DNA of 64,000 nt from an uncultured Thermoanaerobaculia bacterium (GCA_951812325.1 OX638294.1:2520859-2584858); one strand, 5' to 3'. Shown: positions 24,903 through 34,313, counted from the stretch's first letter. Translations and numbers: made by a program. The notes: generated by a model not told the origin, from the letters alone.

Positions 24903-26807
24903 CTACTCGCGGCATTCGAAGGCGGAGGTATCTCTCGCCGGGGCCGCCACGTCTCCCTGGCGGTTGTGATGAGACCAGAAGCGACCGTCACCGTCCGCTA
25001 TGTGGAGATTGAAGGCCACGTCGGTCACCGGCGCCACGAACACCCAGCGGTGGCCGTTGTAGTCACAGCCGTTCAGGACCTTGACCAGCACCTCCGCGTT
25101 GCCTGCGTTGAAGAACCAGAGCAAACCGGATTCGCCCGAGGCCCAGATGCCGCCCTTGCCATCGCCGACCTCGCCAGCCGGCGTTTCGTAGCAGAACCCG
25201 ACCTCGTAGCCGCCGTCGAACACCAGCGGCGTGGTCTCGGGCACACAGTTCGTGTAGCCCTCTCCGGAAGGCGGATCCGGGTACGAATCATCGACGGCGC
25301 GCCGAACGCCATAGGCGCTGACGTGGCGATCCCGTTCCACCTCCCGAGGCAGCCAGTCGTCGCCTTGCGCCGGAACAGCTCCGGTGGCGCGACCGCGGCA
25401 CTCGAAGGCGGAGGTGTCTCTCGCGGGGGTCGCCAGCTCTCCCTGGCGGTTGTGATGGGACCAGAAGCGATCGTCACCGTCCGTCACGTGGAGATTGAAG
25501 GCCACGTCGGTCACCGGCGCCACGAACACCCATCGGTGGCCGTTGTTGTCGCAGCCGTTCAGGACCTTGACCAGCACCTCCGCGTTGCCGGAGCTGAAGA
25601 ACCAGAGCAGGCCGGATTCGCCCGAGGCCCAGATGCCGCCCTTGCCGTCGCCGACCTCGCCAGCCGGCGTTTCGTAGCAGAACGCGACCTTGTAGCCGTC
25701 GTCGAACACGAGCGACGTCGCCTGGGGCACGCAGTCCGTGTAGCCCTCTCCGGAAGGCGGATCGGGGTACGAATCAGGATCGGGGTCAGGGTCAGGATCG
25801 GGGTCAGGGTCAGGATCGGGGTCAGGGTCAGGGTCAGGATCGGGGTCAGGGTCAGGGTCAGGATCGGGGTCAGGGTCAGGATCGTCAGGATCGTCAGGAT
25901 CGGGGTCGTCAGGGCCGGGTCGGGGGCCGGGATCAGGATCGGGATCAGGATCGGGATCAGGATCGGGGTCCGTACCCGCATGATTGACGGCGAGCCGGAT
26001 GCCGTAAGCCCTGAGAAACGGATCGAACTTCTCCAGCAGGACTCCGTGGAGCCAGGGCTCCCGGTTTCCGCCTTCCTCCGGAACACCCCGGGTGGCGCGA
26101 ATGCCGCCGCCCGGCCCGGTCTGGTCCACCATCAAGACGTTCATCTTCCAGTTTTGGGGGTTGTCGGGCGGCAACTCGTCGAGCTGCCAAACGACGGAGA
26201 CCCAGACGCCGCCGCCAGCGAGCTCCAGGCCCTCCAGATCGCCCTGAACCTTGAAGCAGACGTATGTCCCGGCCTCAAATAGTTCTACCTCTACGTCATA
26301 GCCGGCCAGCAGGGTTTCCGGCGTTTCCCCGCCGGAGTAGAGATTGACCGAGAACTCGCCATCGGGGGTCGTGTCCCACGGCGGGCGGCCCATGCAGGCC
26401 ACCACGTGGTCGACGGTCCCCGCCGCGCGCAAACGGAAGCGCTGAGCGTACTCATGCTCGAAGTACGGCAGGAACGTGTCGAAGTCAAACTGGTACGCTG
26501 CCGCTTCCATGCTGCCGTCGTCGTACCGGTAGAGCTCGGTGTAGGACTCGGTGACCGCCTGCGGGACGCCGGCTGATCCGTCTACTCCGTGCCGAGGCGA
26601 CCGCACGTCGCGGGCACGCGCGGACACGGGAACTTCGCCCGCCTGCTCGGTGAGCCGCCAGGGAACCGTTTCGGCCTGACCCTGTGGTTCGCTGCCGACG
26701 GGAAGCAGCAGGTCGCGGCCCGTCTGGGCCGCGAGCGGCGCCGCGAGCATGGCAGCCAGCGCGGCAAGAAGGACGAAAGAACGACGATCCAGTACTCGGT
26801 GCAACAC
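24903..26807 (-). CDS. Large secreted protein with Asp-Pro linker and two C-terminal repeat domains, copy 1
   Basis: Exported protein of 634 residues; function unknown. The GTG start (VLHRVLDRRSFVLL) has GAGGAGGAG five bases upstream; the signal peptide ends LAAPLAAQ. Residues ~30-275 form a unique domain with scattered Cys. Residues ~277-346 are an almost pure DP repeat linker. Two ~115-residue copies of a beta-rich domain follow (CVPxTxxLVFDxGY, GESGLLWFF, NAEVLVKVLNGC, NGHRWVFVAPVTDV, DTSAFECR). That domain also ends the protein at 43974-45260. Copy 2 at 36088 is closely similar. The macrodomain gene downstream is unrelated. Confidence 0.85.
   Translation of the reverse strand: MLHRVLDRRSFVLLAALAAMLAAPLAAQTGRDLLLPVGSEPQGQAETVPWRLTEQAGEVPVSARARDVRSPRHGVDGSAGVPQAVTESYTELYRYDDGSMEAAAYQFDFDTFLPYFEHEYAQRFRLRAAGTVDHVVACMGRPPWDTTPDGEFSVNLYSGGETPETLLAGYDVEVELFEAGTYVCFKVQGDLEGLELAGGGVWVSVVWQLDELPPDNPQNWKMNVLMVDQTGPGGGIRATRGVPEEGGNREPWLHGVLLEKFDPFLRAYGIRLAVNHAGTDPDPDPDPDPDPDPGPRPGPDDPDPDDPDDPDPDPDPDPDPDPDPDPDPDPDPDPDPDPDPDPDPDSYPDPPSGEGYTDCVPQATSLVFDDGYKVAFCYETPAGEVGDGKGGIWASGESGLLWFFSSGNAEVLVKVLNGCDNNGHRWVFVAPVTDVAFNLHVTDGDDRFWSHHNRQGELATPARDTSAFECRGRATGAVPAQGDDWLPREVERDRHVSAYGVRRAVDDSYPDPPSGEGYTNCVPETTPLVFDGGYEVGFCYETPAGEVGDGKGGIWASGESGLLWFFNAGNAEVLVKVLNGCDYNGHRWVFVAPVTDVAFNLHIADGDGRFWSHHNRQGDVAAPARDTSAFECRE
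25769..25975 (-). repeat. 6-bp unit microsatellite coding (Asp-Pro)n
   Basis: About 200 bases of GGRTCR/GGGTCA-type hexamers (plus strand), read on the minus strand as DP codons with occasional DDP. Such a run is prone to slippage in steps of two residues. The homologous linker in copy 2 (37021-37175) is shorter and rich in DDP, showing that length has changed since duplication. Confidence 0.9.
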
Positions 26808-26956
26808 GGTAGCTCCTCCTCGGTTCTCTTGAACGGTCCCTGCGCGCGGCCGGCGAGCCTCCTGCGATCGAGCAACCCTGAGGGGACACGGCTCTGTGCG
26901 GTTCACTGCCGGGAAGACTCTCGGGAGGCTCTCTCAAGGCTCTGTACGGTATTCTC

Positions 26957-26965
26957 ACCCTAGCA
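26957..26965 (-). promoter_or_regulatory. TGCTAGGGT promoter-like box upstream of Asp-Pro protein 1
   Basis: The box lies ~150 bases before the GTG. The overlapping TGTGCT has a TTGGAC 18 bases upstream. The same box occurs at 38155-38163 (where -10 reads TATGCT and -35 TTGGGC), and before P5 and P6 with close variants before P2 and P9. Confidence 0.4.
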
Positions 26966-27111
26966 CACTCACGAGAGCCAGAGGCGTCCAAGGCCTGCCC
27001 AACGGGAGAGGATCATGGACGGTCGACATCAGTCTACACCGGGCAGGCCCCGTCACCTGACCACACCCGCAGCACGGACCCGGCGCCAGCCCTGATTCGC
27101 CGCCGAAGCCT

Positions 27112-28257
27112 TCAAGGGCAGGTGACCGTGAAGTTCAACGCTTCCCCGGCGTCGCCGAAGCTGTCCCCGCCGCCGCCACCCAACAGCGGGATGGGGGGGG
27201 TCACCTGGGCTTCGTGGCCGGCCAGGGTGTCCATCTCCGGACGGACGATGACCGGCAGGGAGTTGTTGATCGTGTCGCTGCAGTACCCGTCGTCTTTCAC
27301 GATGGAGATCTCGGCGGTGTCGTTCGCCAGCGCGAAGCTGACACCTCCTGCCGCCGCTCCATCCGCGCTGAGAACCTGCTTCGTCATTCCGCTGCCGACC
27401 TCCACGCTGTAGCGGACGTTGGTCAAGCGGTTGGCGGCCCTGCCTGTCGGGGTCGCTGCGAACTCCGGGTGTCCGAGCGTTGGGCTACCGTCGACGGCGG
27501 TCGTGAAGTGGCCGCTCCCGTTCATCCACAGGTCGACAATGAGCGTCAGCGTGCCTGTCCCGGCGGGCCGGGCGACGGTGCCGCGGTTCCGGATCCGCAC
27601 CGTCTCTCCGGTAATCCCGTCCGTGACCGTCGCCAGAGCCAACGTGTTGCCGTCGCCCATCGTGCACTCGGAGAACCGGCGGGTGTAGCGCGGCGATGCG
27701 CCCAGCCCCCCGTCGTTGTAGCCGCACTTCCTGAACGACGTCGGCGGCTCCAGCAGGATGGTCGGCAGGAGGCCGAGACGGCCGGTCGAGGTCTCCTCGA
27801 GGAGAACAGCGCCTCGGCCCCTCGTCAGCTTCACGCCGGAGCCGGCGCTCACGATGTCCGTCGAGGGGTTGCCGAGCCTGTTCTGGTTGACCAGGGAGCC
27901 CACGGCCGAGTTCCTGTCGCCCGAGATCCAGAACCAGCCGCCGTCCTTCACGGGGCCGAGCTGCAGATGGCCGCGTTCCGCGTCGCAGACAATGCCCCTG
28001 TCCGCGAACTGCAGCATGACGACGCCGTCCTCGTCGGGCTCGAGTTCACCCTTGTGGATGACGCGTCGGATGACGCCGGGACAATCGGCAACCCAGATCA
28101 CCTTGTCGTCGCCGGCGGCCTCTGCGATGAACCCCCCATCGCCCATGTAGATGGACACGTCATGGGTGCAGTCCTTGCATGAGACGGTCTGGGCGAAGGT
28201 CATCGCCGGAATCGCCCAGAGAACCAGCGCGATCATGATTCGCTTCATCAGCTTCAT
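27112..28257 (-). CDS. Eight-cysteine secreted protein P1
   Basis: Member of a paralogous family found nine times in this window; I do not recognise it from any named family. 381 residues: signal peptide ending MTFAQ, the family motif CKDCTHDVSIYMGDGG, then GAVLLEETSTGRLGLLP, KCGY, ECTMGDG, DLWMNGSGH, YCS and a terminal TCP. All eight family cysteines are present, so four disulfides in an exported protein are likely. The start ATG follows AAGGAGAA. It lies 21 bases after P2, probably in one message. The stop after TCP is new: the ancestral tail (ASAANQG) is still readable out of frame beyond it. Confidence 0.85.
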   Translation of the reverse strand: MKLMKRIMIALVLWAIPAMTFAQTVSCKDCTHDVSIYMGDGGFIAEAAGDDKVIWVADCPGVIRRVIHKGELEPDEDGVVMLQFADRGIVCDAERGHLQLGPVKDGGWFWISGDRNSAVGSLVNQNRLGNPSTDIVSAGSGVKLTRGRGAVLLEETSTGRLGLLPTILLEPPTSFRKCGYNDGGLGASPRYTRRFSECTMGDGNTLALATVTDGITGETVRIRNRGTVARPAGTGTLTLIVDLWMNGSGHFTTAVDGSPTLGHPEFAATPTGRAANRLTNVRYSVEVGSGMTKQVLSADGAAAGGVSFALANDTAEISIVKDDGYCSDTINNSLPVIVRPEMDTLAGHEAQVTPPIPLLGGGGGDSFGDAGEALNFTVTCP

Positions 28258-28278
28258 CGGTCTTTTCTCCTTGTTTCC

Positions 28279-29412
28279 CTATTCGACGGGGAACGGGTTG
28301 TCGGGCACCAGTTCCTGGCCCTGACCCGCCGCCGAAGCCGAAGGACATACGACCGTGAAGTTCATTTCCGCGGCCACGCCGGCCGCGTTCCGCTTGACGG
28401 GGGGCGTCACGGTCGCCGCGCCGTCGTCGTCGACCGTTGCGGTGACGGTCACTGGCAGGGAAACGTTGGCCGTTGTGCCGCAGTATCGGGTGTCCGCTGC
28501 GATGCTGACCATGGCGACGGCGCTGTCTTCCGCGTACGTCACGCCGGCTACCGCCGTGCTGGAACCATCCGTGAGAGTCGTCGGCGGGGAGGAGCCGACC
28601 TTCACCGTGTAGGTGACGCCGGTCAAGCGGTTTTCGGCTCTGAGCAAGCCCCCCACGAAGACCGCGTGTCCGAGCCCTGGCGTGAACTCGTCGTTCGAGA
28701 TGTGGCCGCCCGAGGCCATCCACAGGTCGACAACCAGGTCGATCGTGCCTAGCCCGCCGGGCCGGATGACGGTGGACCCGTCCGTGATCAACACGGTCCT
28801 TCCGGTGATGTCGTCCGAGCTCGTCGCCTGCAGCATCGCGCCGCCGTTGCCCATCGTGCAACTCTTGAGCAGGCGGCCGCCGAATGGACTGTAGCCGCAC
28901 GGTCCGAACTGAGGCGCCGACGCCTTCGGCAGGATGTTCGGCAGAATGCCGAGACGGCCGGTAGAGATCTCCTCAAGAAGGACGGCGCCCCTGCCATCCT
29001 TCATCGTCACGCCGGGACCGGGGTCCGGGATGTCAGTCGTGGCGTTGCCGAGGACCCCCTGGTTGACCAGCGGGCCCACCGCCGAGCTTCTGTCGCCGGT
29101 GAGCCAGTACCAACCGCCCTCCCTGACGGGGCCGATCTGGAGGCGGCTCTCGTCCGCGTTGCAAACGAGGTCGGCGTCCTTGAACTGCACCATGACGATG
29201 CCTTCGTCGTTGGCCTCCAGTTCGCCACTCCTGCTGACGCGGCCGCACTGGGAAACCCAGGTCACCATGTCGACGCCGTCGGCCTCCGCGATGAGCCCCC
29301 CATCGCCCGTGTAGATGGACACGTCATGGGTGCAGTCCTCGCAAGAGACGGTCTGACCGAAGGCCATCGCCGGAATCGCGCAGACAACCAGCGCGATCAT
29401 GATGTGCTTCAT
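28279..29412 (-). CDS. Eight-cysteine secreted protein P2
   Basis: 377-residue family member, first gene of the P2-P1 pair. It has a signal peptide (MKHIMIALVVCAIPAMAFGQ), CEDCTHDVSIYTGDGG, and all eight cysteines. It ends VVCP followed by the conserved ~20-residue tail finishing QELVPDNPFPVE, which only P2, P5, P6 and P9 retain. The start has AAGGAGAA upstream. A long shared leader with a structured element (29504-29592) and a GNRA-capped hairpin (29430-29443) precedes it. Confidence 0.85.
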   Translation of the reverse strand: MKHIMIALVVCAIPAMAFGQTVSCEDCTHDVSIYTGDGGLIAEADGVDMVTWVSQCGRVSRSGELEANDEGIVMVQFKDADLVCNADESRLQIGPVREGGWYWLTGDRSSAVGPLVNQGVLGNATTDIPDPGPGVTMKDGRGAVLLEEISTGRLGILPNILPKASAPQFGPCGYSPFGGRLLKSCTMGNGGAMLQATSSDDITGRTVLITDGSTVIRPGGLGTIDLVVDLWMASGGHISNDEFTPGLGHAVFVGGLLRAENRLTGVTYTVKVGSSPPTTLTDGSSTAVAGVTYAEDSAVAMVSIAADTRYCGTTANVSLPVTVTATVDDDGAATVTPPVKRNAAGVAAEMNFTVVCPSASAAGQGQELVPDNPFPVE

Positions 29413-29503
29413 CAGGTTCTTCTCCTTGAGCGGCTCTCGCCGCCGTTCGTTTCAGGCCGGACTCGCCAAGCCCGACCAAGGTTGGTCCATCCGAAGATCA
29501 GAA

Positions 29504-29592
29504 GTGTCGGTGCGGACTACCCGCGTTGCCACAGCCGCTGACGTCTTCCGTGGATGACCGGACACCGGCTTGACCGAGCCGCCGACCGTCAC
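29504..29592 (-). promoter_or_regulatory. Candidate structured RNA leader element of P2
   Basis: 89 bases, transcribed toward P2 and ending 92 bases before its ATG. The closing stem is GTGACGG with CCGACAC (one A-A mismatch). The internal hairpin GGCTC-GGTC-AAGCC is slightly imperfect here, and the invariant core TGTGGCAACGCGGGTAGTCC is present. Counterparts lie at 34225, 38733 and 49069. Confidence 0.5.
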
Positions 29593-29599
29593 CCAGGCT

Positions 29600-29939
29600 G
29601 ATGCTGCGCATCACCTCCCGCCAAGAGATTTCAAGGCCGTCGGTCCTGAAGACGTGCTGGAACGCTAGCAGAACCGGCAGTGCAGATCCAGTGCCTCACG
29701 TGGAGTGGCGGGGACAGGGAGCCCTGCATTCCCAGCCGCCGAGAGCCGTACCGGCACAAACGGTCCGCTCACGGAGTGGTCCTCTGACTTCGGTCACCGG
29801 AGTGTCCGACTCCGGAACAGCCCTGCGACAAGAAACGGAGAGGCACGCGGCGGCGGACGGCAGCCAACTGGTCGACGGGGGGCGCTTGCGGCGTCTCGGC
29901 CGGCCTCGGACCACCGCGTCCGACGCACGTCCGACGCAC
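29600..29939. repeat. Upstream region of P2: promoter-like box and segmental repeat
   Basis: It holds a TGCTAGCGT variant of the shared box at about 29661-29669. A stretch (about 29690-29939) is duplicated at about 34420-34659 and shows distant resemblance to repeat D. It runs without a break into the broken GNAT gene, so the two were duplicated together. No gene is seen. Confidence 0.55.
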
Positions 29940-30440
29940 TCAGAACAGATCGCTGTCGCCCTTCGTGTAATAGCCCCTGCGCATCAGCGACACGGCGTCA
30001 CCGCCAACGAAGGGCGCCAGGCCGGTGACCAGCCCCTGCGGTTCGGGGCGCCGGACCAGGCCCAGAGCGTCCAGCTCCCTGGCCAACCAGCGCGGTCGGC
30101 TGCCGAACCAGCCGACCACCGGGAGGCCGGGCGCCCGCATCGCGGCGAGCAACCGCGGGCCCCCGGCCGGACGGTCGAGATAGCGCCAGCGCAGGTACTC
30201 GGAGGAACGTTCCACCAGGAGTCCGTAGCGGTCGCCCACACGCTCGAACAGGGCGTCGAACTCCGCGTCCGACCTCGGAACGCTGCGTGATCCGCCGCAG
30301 ATCGTACCGGGCGCGCTCAGCCGGGCATTGCGGCTCAGCGGGGCACTCGGCAGGAGCTCCCGGTAGGGCACGTCCTCCACCCGCCGCACACCCAGGGAAG
30401 CGGTTGGAGAATTTCCGGATGTTGCCCGTGTTGAAGCCGT
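29940..30440 (-). pseudogene. Truncated copy of the GNAT gene at 34660-36039
   Basis: The last ~170 codons match the C-terminal half of the intact gene almost base for base (YLRWRYLDRP, RGYYTKGDSDLF). The N-terminal half is missing, about 39 codons are deleted after AGGPRL, and two compensating frameshifts garble the ARYDLRRITERSEV segment. The homology breaks at about 30440, just before the P3 stop. It is not expected to be functional. Confidence 0.85.
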
Positions 30441-30490
30441 AACTGCTAGCACAAAGAGGAGGGCCAGAGTTGTCCAAGTCAGGGACCGCC

Positions 30491-31621
30491 CTAGAAGACT
30501 TGCGGTTCGGGGTCGGGGCAGACGACCGTGAAAGTCGCTGACCCGGCTCCGCCGCTACCATCCGGCGGCAGCGGGATGGCGGGCGTCACCACGTCGCCCG
30601 AGTCCATCTCCGCCACCACTACCACCTCAAAGGGGAGGGAGAGCCCACTGTTGCAATAGGAGGGGTCACTATTGATGGTGATCACGACGTAGGAGCTGTT
30701 CGCCGTCGACGAGCTGAAAACGCCACCTTCCCATGCACCCGCCCCGGTGCTACTCCCCCATCTGACGCCCGGTATCCGGAAGCGGCTGGCGTTGGGCCTG
30801 TCGGCCATCCCGACCTCCGGAAATCCGAGCCTTGGGTTTCCGGTCGGGTCGGTCGTGTAGTGGCCGGTTCCGTCCATGTACAGGGCGGCAATCACGGTGA
30901 TCGCGGCCCCGGCGGGCCGGGTGACGGTGCCCCCGGGAGGGATCAGCACGGTCTTTGCGGTCAAGTGGTCCGTGGTCGTCATCAGAATGAGCGTGCGACC
31001 GGTGCCCACCGCGCAGTTGGTGCTCACGCGCGTGTAGGTCGGCGATGCAGCCGTTCCGCCAGTTTCGTAGCCGCACTTCCTGAGCGCAGGCTTCGGCGGC
31101 TCCGGCAGGATGTTCGGCAGCACGCCGAGACGGCCGGTCGCGGTGTCCTTGACGAGGACGGCGCCTCTACCCATCGTCATCGTGACGCCGGGGCCGGCGC
31201 TCGCGATGCCGACCTTGTCGTTGTCCAGGATGTCGTGGTTGACCAGGGAGCCCACGGCCGAGTTCATGTCGTCGGTGATCCAGAACCAGCCGCCATCCTT
31301 GACGGGGCCGATCTGCAGGTGGCTCTCTTCCGCGTTGCAAACGAGGCCGCTGTCCGTGAACTGCAGCATGACCATGCCGTCCTCGTCGGGCTCGAGCGTG
31401 CCGTAGTGGGTAACGTCGCCGCAGGCGGCAACCCAAGCCACCATTACGGTACTGTCCTCGTCCTCAATGGGCCCCCCGTCGGCCTCCGCGATGAGTCCCC
31501 CGTCGCCCATGTAGACGGGCACGTCATGCGTGCAGGCCTCGCAGTTCAACGTCTGGCCGAAGGCCAGCGCGGGAAACGCGCCGAGAGCCAGCGCGATCGT
31601 GAGCTGCTTCATCAACTTCAT
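30491..31621 (-). CDS. Eight-cysteine secreted protein P3
   Basis: 376-residue family member with signal peptide (MKLMKQLTIALALGAFPALAFGQ), CEACTHDVPVYMGDGG and all eight cysteines. It ends VVCPDPEPQVF, so the usual tail has been replaced. The start at ATG 31621 follows GGAGAAAG; the longer open frame upstream has no ribosome site. Upstream it is separated from P4 by an IS remnant, so it may have been part of a P5-P4-P3 series. Confidence 0.84.
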   Translation of the reverse strand: MKLMKQLTIALALGAFPALAFGQTLNCEACTHDVPVYMGDGGLIAEADGGPIEDEDSTVMVAWVAACGDVTHYGTLEPDEDGMVMLQFTDSGLVCNAEESHLQIGPVKDGGWFWITDDMNSAVGSLVNHDILDNDKVGIASAGPGVTMTMGRGAVLVKDTATGRLGVLPNILPEPPKPALRKCGYETGGTAASPTYTRVSTNCAVGTGRTLILMTTTDHLTAKTVLIPPGGTVTRPAGAAITVIAALYMDGTGHYTTDPTGNPRLGFPEVGMADRPNASRFRIPGVRWGSSTGAGAWEGGVFSSSTANSSYVVITINSDPSYCNSGLSLPFEVVVVAEMDSGDVVTPAIPLPPDGSGGAGSATFTVVCPDPEPQVF

Positions 31622-31768
31622 ATCAGTTCTTTCTCCCTGAGAATTCATCAACAACATGGCGATGTCTACTGTTTTCCAATCTTGAAGTGATCGTGAACAG
31701 GGCCGGTCGTGCGAGTCAATCCCGATCGGCACCGGAGCAGTTCCGGGGCGGCAGCCGGCACGCGGCCC

Positions 31769-31853
31769 AGCATTCAACAGACCGAGCACGGCGATCAAGG
31801 GGCTTTCCCAGCCAAAACTGCACCCTGACGACGCCTCGGTGAAGTATCGGGCT
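31769..31853. mobile_element. Solo IS1380-type end, transposase lost
   Basis: About 85 bases matching 5280-5365, with the same CAGCAT start and CCTCGGTGAAGTAT tip. It abuts the stop codon of P4 exactly as the other copy abuts the barrel gene. No transposase sequence remains nearby. The rest of the P4-P3 gap (31622-31768) shows nothing recognisable. Confidence 0.55.
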
Positions 31854-32957
31854 CTAGGGGCAGGTGATCGTGAAGCTCACCCCTTCCCCGACGGCGCCGT
31901 CACGCGCCGACCGCGAGACTGGGGGGCTCACTTGCTCGGCGGCGAGTGGGTCGTCCATTTTCGGGCGGATGATGACTGGCAGGGGAACGTTGATTGTCCT
32001 GCTGCAGTAATCGTCGTCCTTCACGATGGAGATCTCGGCGGCGTCTCCCATCACGTCGAAGCTGACACCGCCTTCCGCCGCTCCACCCGCCGTCAGGAGT
32101 TGTTTCGTCAGTCCGCTGCCGACCTCCACGCCGTAGTCGACGCCGGTCAAGTGGTCGGAGCCGGGCCGCCCTGCGGTCATCCCGAACTCCGGGTGTCCGA
32201 GCTTTGCATTTCCGTTGGCGGCGGTCGTGAAGTGGCCGCTCCCGTTCATCCACAGGTCGACAACGAGCGCCAGCGTGCCAGCCCCGGCGGGCCGGGTGAC
32301 GGCGCCCTTGTCCGGGATCTGGACCGTCTCTCCGGTAATCGCGTCCGTGACCGTCACCAGGGTCAACGTGTCGCCGTCGCCCATCGCGCACCCGGTAAGC
32401 CGGCGGGTGTAGGTCGACCCCGACCTGTCGTAGCCGCAGGGGGGCGTAGCCGTCGGCGGCACCGGCAGGATGGTCGACAGGAGGCCGAGGCGGCCAGTCG
32501 CGGTCTCCTTGAGGAGGACAGCGCCTCGGCCACTCGTCATCTTCACGCCGGGGCCGGCCGTCGCGATGTTGGTCCTGGGCCTGCCAAGGATCCCCTGGTT
32601 GACCAAGGTTCCCACGGCCGAGTTCGTGTCGCCCGTGATCCAGAACCAGCCGCCGTCCTTCACGGGGCCGATCTGCAGATGGCCCTCTTCCGCGTCGCAA
32701 ACGATGCCTCTGTCCATGAACTGCAGCATGACCATGCCGTCCTCGTCGGGCTCGAGTTCACCATGGTGGTAGACGCCGGCGCAGGTGGCAGCCCAGATCA
32801 CCTTGTCAGCGTCGTCGGCCTCCGCGATGAGCCCCCCATCGCCCATGTAGACAGACACGTCATGGGTGCAGTCCTCGCAAGAGACGGTCTGGGCGAAGGC
32901 CATCGCCGGAATCGCGCAGAGAACCAGCGCGATCATGATGTGCTTCATCAGCTTCAT
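31854..32957 (-). CDS. Eight-cysteine secreted protein P4
   Basis: 367-residue family member with signal peptide (MKLMKHIMIALVLCAIPAMAFAQ), CEDCTHDVSVYMGDGG and all eight cysteines, ending ITCP with no tail. The start ATG lies after AAGGAGAAAAG and overlaps the stop of P5 by four bases (ATGA), suggesting translational coupling. It is closest to P1 in sequence. Confidence 0.85.
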   Translation of the reverse strand: MKLMKHIMIALVLCAIPAMAFAQTVSCEDCTHDVSVYMGDGGLIAEADDADKVIWAATCAGVYHHGELEPDEDGMVMLQFMDRGIVCDAEEGHLQIGPVKDGGWFWITGDTNSAVGTLVNQGILGRPRTNIATAGPGVKMTSGRGAVLLKETATGRLGLLSTILPVPPTATPPCGYDRSGSTYTRRLTGCAMGDGDTLTLVTVTDAITGETVQIPDKGAVTRPAGAGTLALVVDLWMNGSGHFTTAANGNAKLGHPEFGMTAGRPGSDHLTGVDYGVEVGSGLTKQLLTAGGAAEGGVSFDVMGDAAEISIVKDDDYCSRTINVPLPVIIRPKMDDPLAAEQVSPPVSRSARDGAVGEGVSFTITCP

Positions 32958-34132
32958 CGGTCTTTTCTCCTTGTTCCCCTATCGACGGGGAACGGGTTGT
33001 CGGGCACCAGTTCCTGGCCCTGACCCGCCGCCGAAGCCGAACGACATACGACCGTGAAGCTCATTTCCGCGGCCACGCCGCCGGCCGCGTTCCGCTTGAC
33101 GGGGGGCGTCACGGTCGCCGCGCCTTCGTCGTTGACCGTTGCGGTGACGGTCACCGGCAGGGAAACGTTGGCCGTTGTGCCGCAGTATTCGGTGTCCGCT
33201 GCGATGCTGACCATGGCGGCGTTTCTTTCTTCCGCGTACGTCACGCCGGCTACCGCCGTGCTGGAACCAGCCGCAAGAGTCGTCGTCTTCCGGTCGGGAC
33301 CGACCTTCACCGTATAGGTGACGCCGGTCAAGCGGTTGGCTTCTCTGTACGTGCTCGCCACGAAGGCGAAGGCCCGGTGTCCGAGCCCTGGCAGTGATGG
33401 GTCGTTCGAGAAGTGGCCGCTGCCGTTCATCCACAGGTCGACAAGGACGGTGGCCGTGCCAGTCGCCTCGGCGGCGGGTCGGGTGATGGTACCCCCGTTC
33501 GGGATCCGCACGAACGCCAAGGTAACGGCGTTCGTACTCGTCGCCAGGAAGCGCACGCCGCCGTCGCCCATGATGCACCGGCTAAGCCGGCGGCGGCGGC
33601 CGGCTGCACGGTAGCCGCATTTTGTGCGCAGAGGTGTCAGCTTCTGCGGCAGGATGTCCGGCAGGAGGCCGAGACGGCCGGTCGCGGTCTCCTTGAGGAG
33701 GACCGCACCCCTGCCATTGCTCATCGTCACGCCGGGACCGGGGTCCGCGATGTCAGTCCTCTCGTTGTCGAGGACCCCCTGGTTGACCAGCGCGCCCACG
33801 GCCGAGTTCGTGTCGTCCGTGAGCCAGTGCCAACCGCCGTCCCTGACGGGGCCGAGCTGGAAGCGGCTCTCGTCCGCGTTGCAAACGAGGTCGGCGTCCT
33901 TGAACTGCACCATGACCATGCCCTCGTCGTTGGCCTCAAGTTCGCCATTCCTGGTGATCTTGCCGCACTCCGCAACCCAGGTCACCTTGTCGACGCCGTC
34001 GGCCTCCGCGATGAGCCCCCCATCGCCCATGTAGATGGACACGTCATGGGTGCAGTCCTCGCAAGAGACGGTCTGACCGAAGGCCATCGCCGGAATCGCG
34101 CAGACAACCAGCGCGATCATGATGTGCTTCAT
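32954..34132 (-). CDS. Eight-cysteine secreted protein P5
   Basis: 392-residue family member with signal peptide (MKHIMIALVVCAIPAMAFGQ) and all eight cysteines. Relative to P2 a single base is lost right at the normal stop (GTCGAATAG in P2, GTCGATAGG here). The tail therefore runs on as DRGTRRKDR and its new stop overlaps the P4 start. This event created the P5-P4 overlap. The start at ATG 34132 follows AAGGAGAAG. It is headed by the structured leader at 34225-34313 and the hairpin GCGGC-GAAA-GCCGC at 34151-34164. Confidence 0.85.
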   Translation of the reverse strand: MKHIMIALVVCAIPAMAFGQTVSCEDCTHDVSIYMGDGGLIAEADGVDKVTWVAECGKITRNGELEANDEGMVMVQFKDADLVCNADESRFQLGPVRDGGWHWLTDDTNSAVGALVNQGVLDNERTDIADPGPGVTMSNGRGAVLLKETATGRLGLLPDILPQKLTPLRTKCGYRAAGRRRRLSRCIMGDGGVRFLATSTNAVTLAFVRIPNGGTITRPAAEATGTATVLVDLWMNGSGHFSNDPSLPGLGHRAFAFVASTYREANRLTGVTYTVKVGPDRKTTTLAAGSSTAVAGVTYAEERNAAMVSIAADTEYCGTTANVSLPVTVTATVNDEGAATVTPPVKRNAAGGVAAEMSFTVVCRSASAAGQGQELVPDNPFPVDRGTRRKDR

Positions 34133-34224
34133 CAGGTTTCTTCTCCTTGAGCGGCTTTCGCCGCCGTTAGTTTCGGGCCGGACTCGCCAAGCCCGACCAA
34201 GGTTGGTCAATCCGAAGATCAGGC

Positions 34225-34313
34225 GTGACGGTGCGGACTACCCGCGTTGCCACAGCCGCCGACGGCTTCCGTGGATGACCGGACTCCGGCTCGACCGAGC
34301 CGCCGACCGTCAC
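34225..34313 (-). promoter_or_regulatory. Candidate structured RNA leader element of P5
   Basis: 89 bases with a perfect closing stem (GTGACGG with CCGTCAC), internal hairpin GGCTC-GGTC-GAGCC and the invariant core TGTGGCAACGCGGGTAGTCC. Against the P9 element the second stem pair changes from T-A to C-G, a compensatory change. It ends 93 bases before the P5 ATG. Confidence 0.55.

Noticed and set aside
25769..25975. Regular repeats that might suggest a CRISPR array (also 45640-46000)
   Set aside because: There are no spacers. The 6-base and 33-base units are in-frame coding repeats (Asp-Pro linker, hendecad coiled coil), and no cas genes are present.
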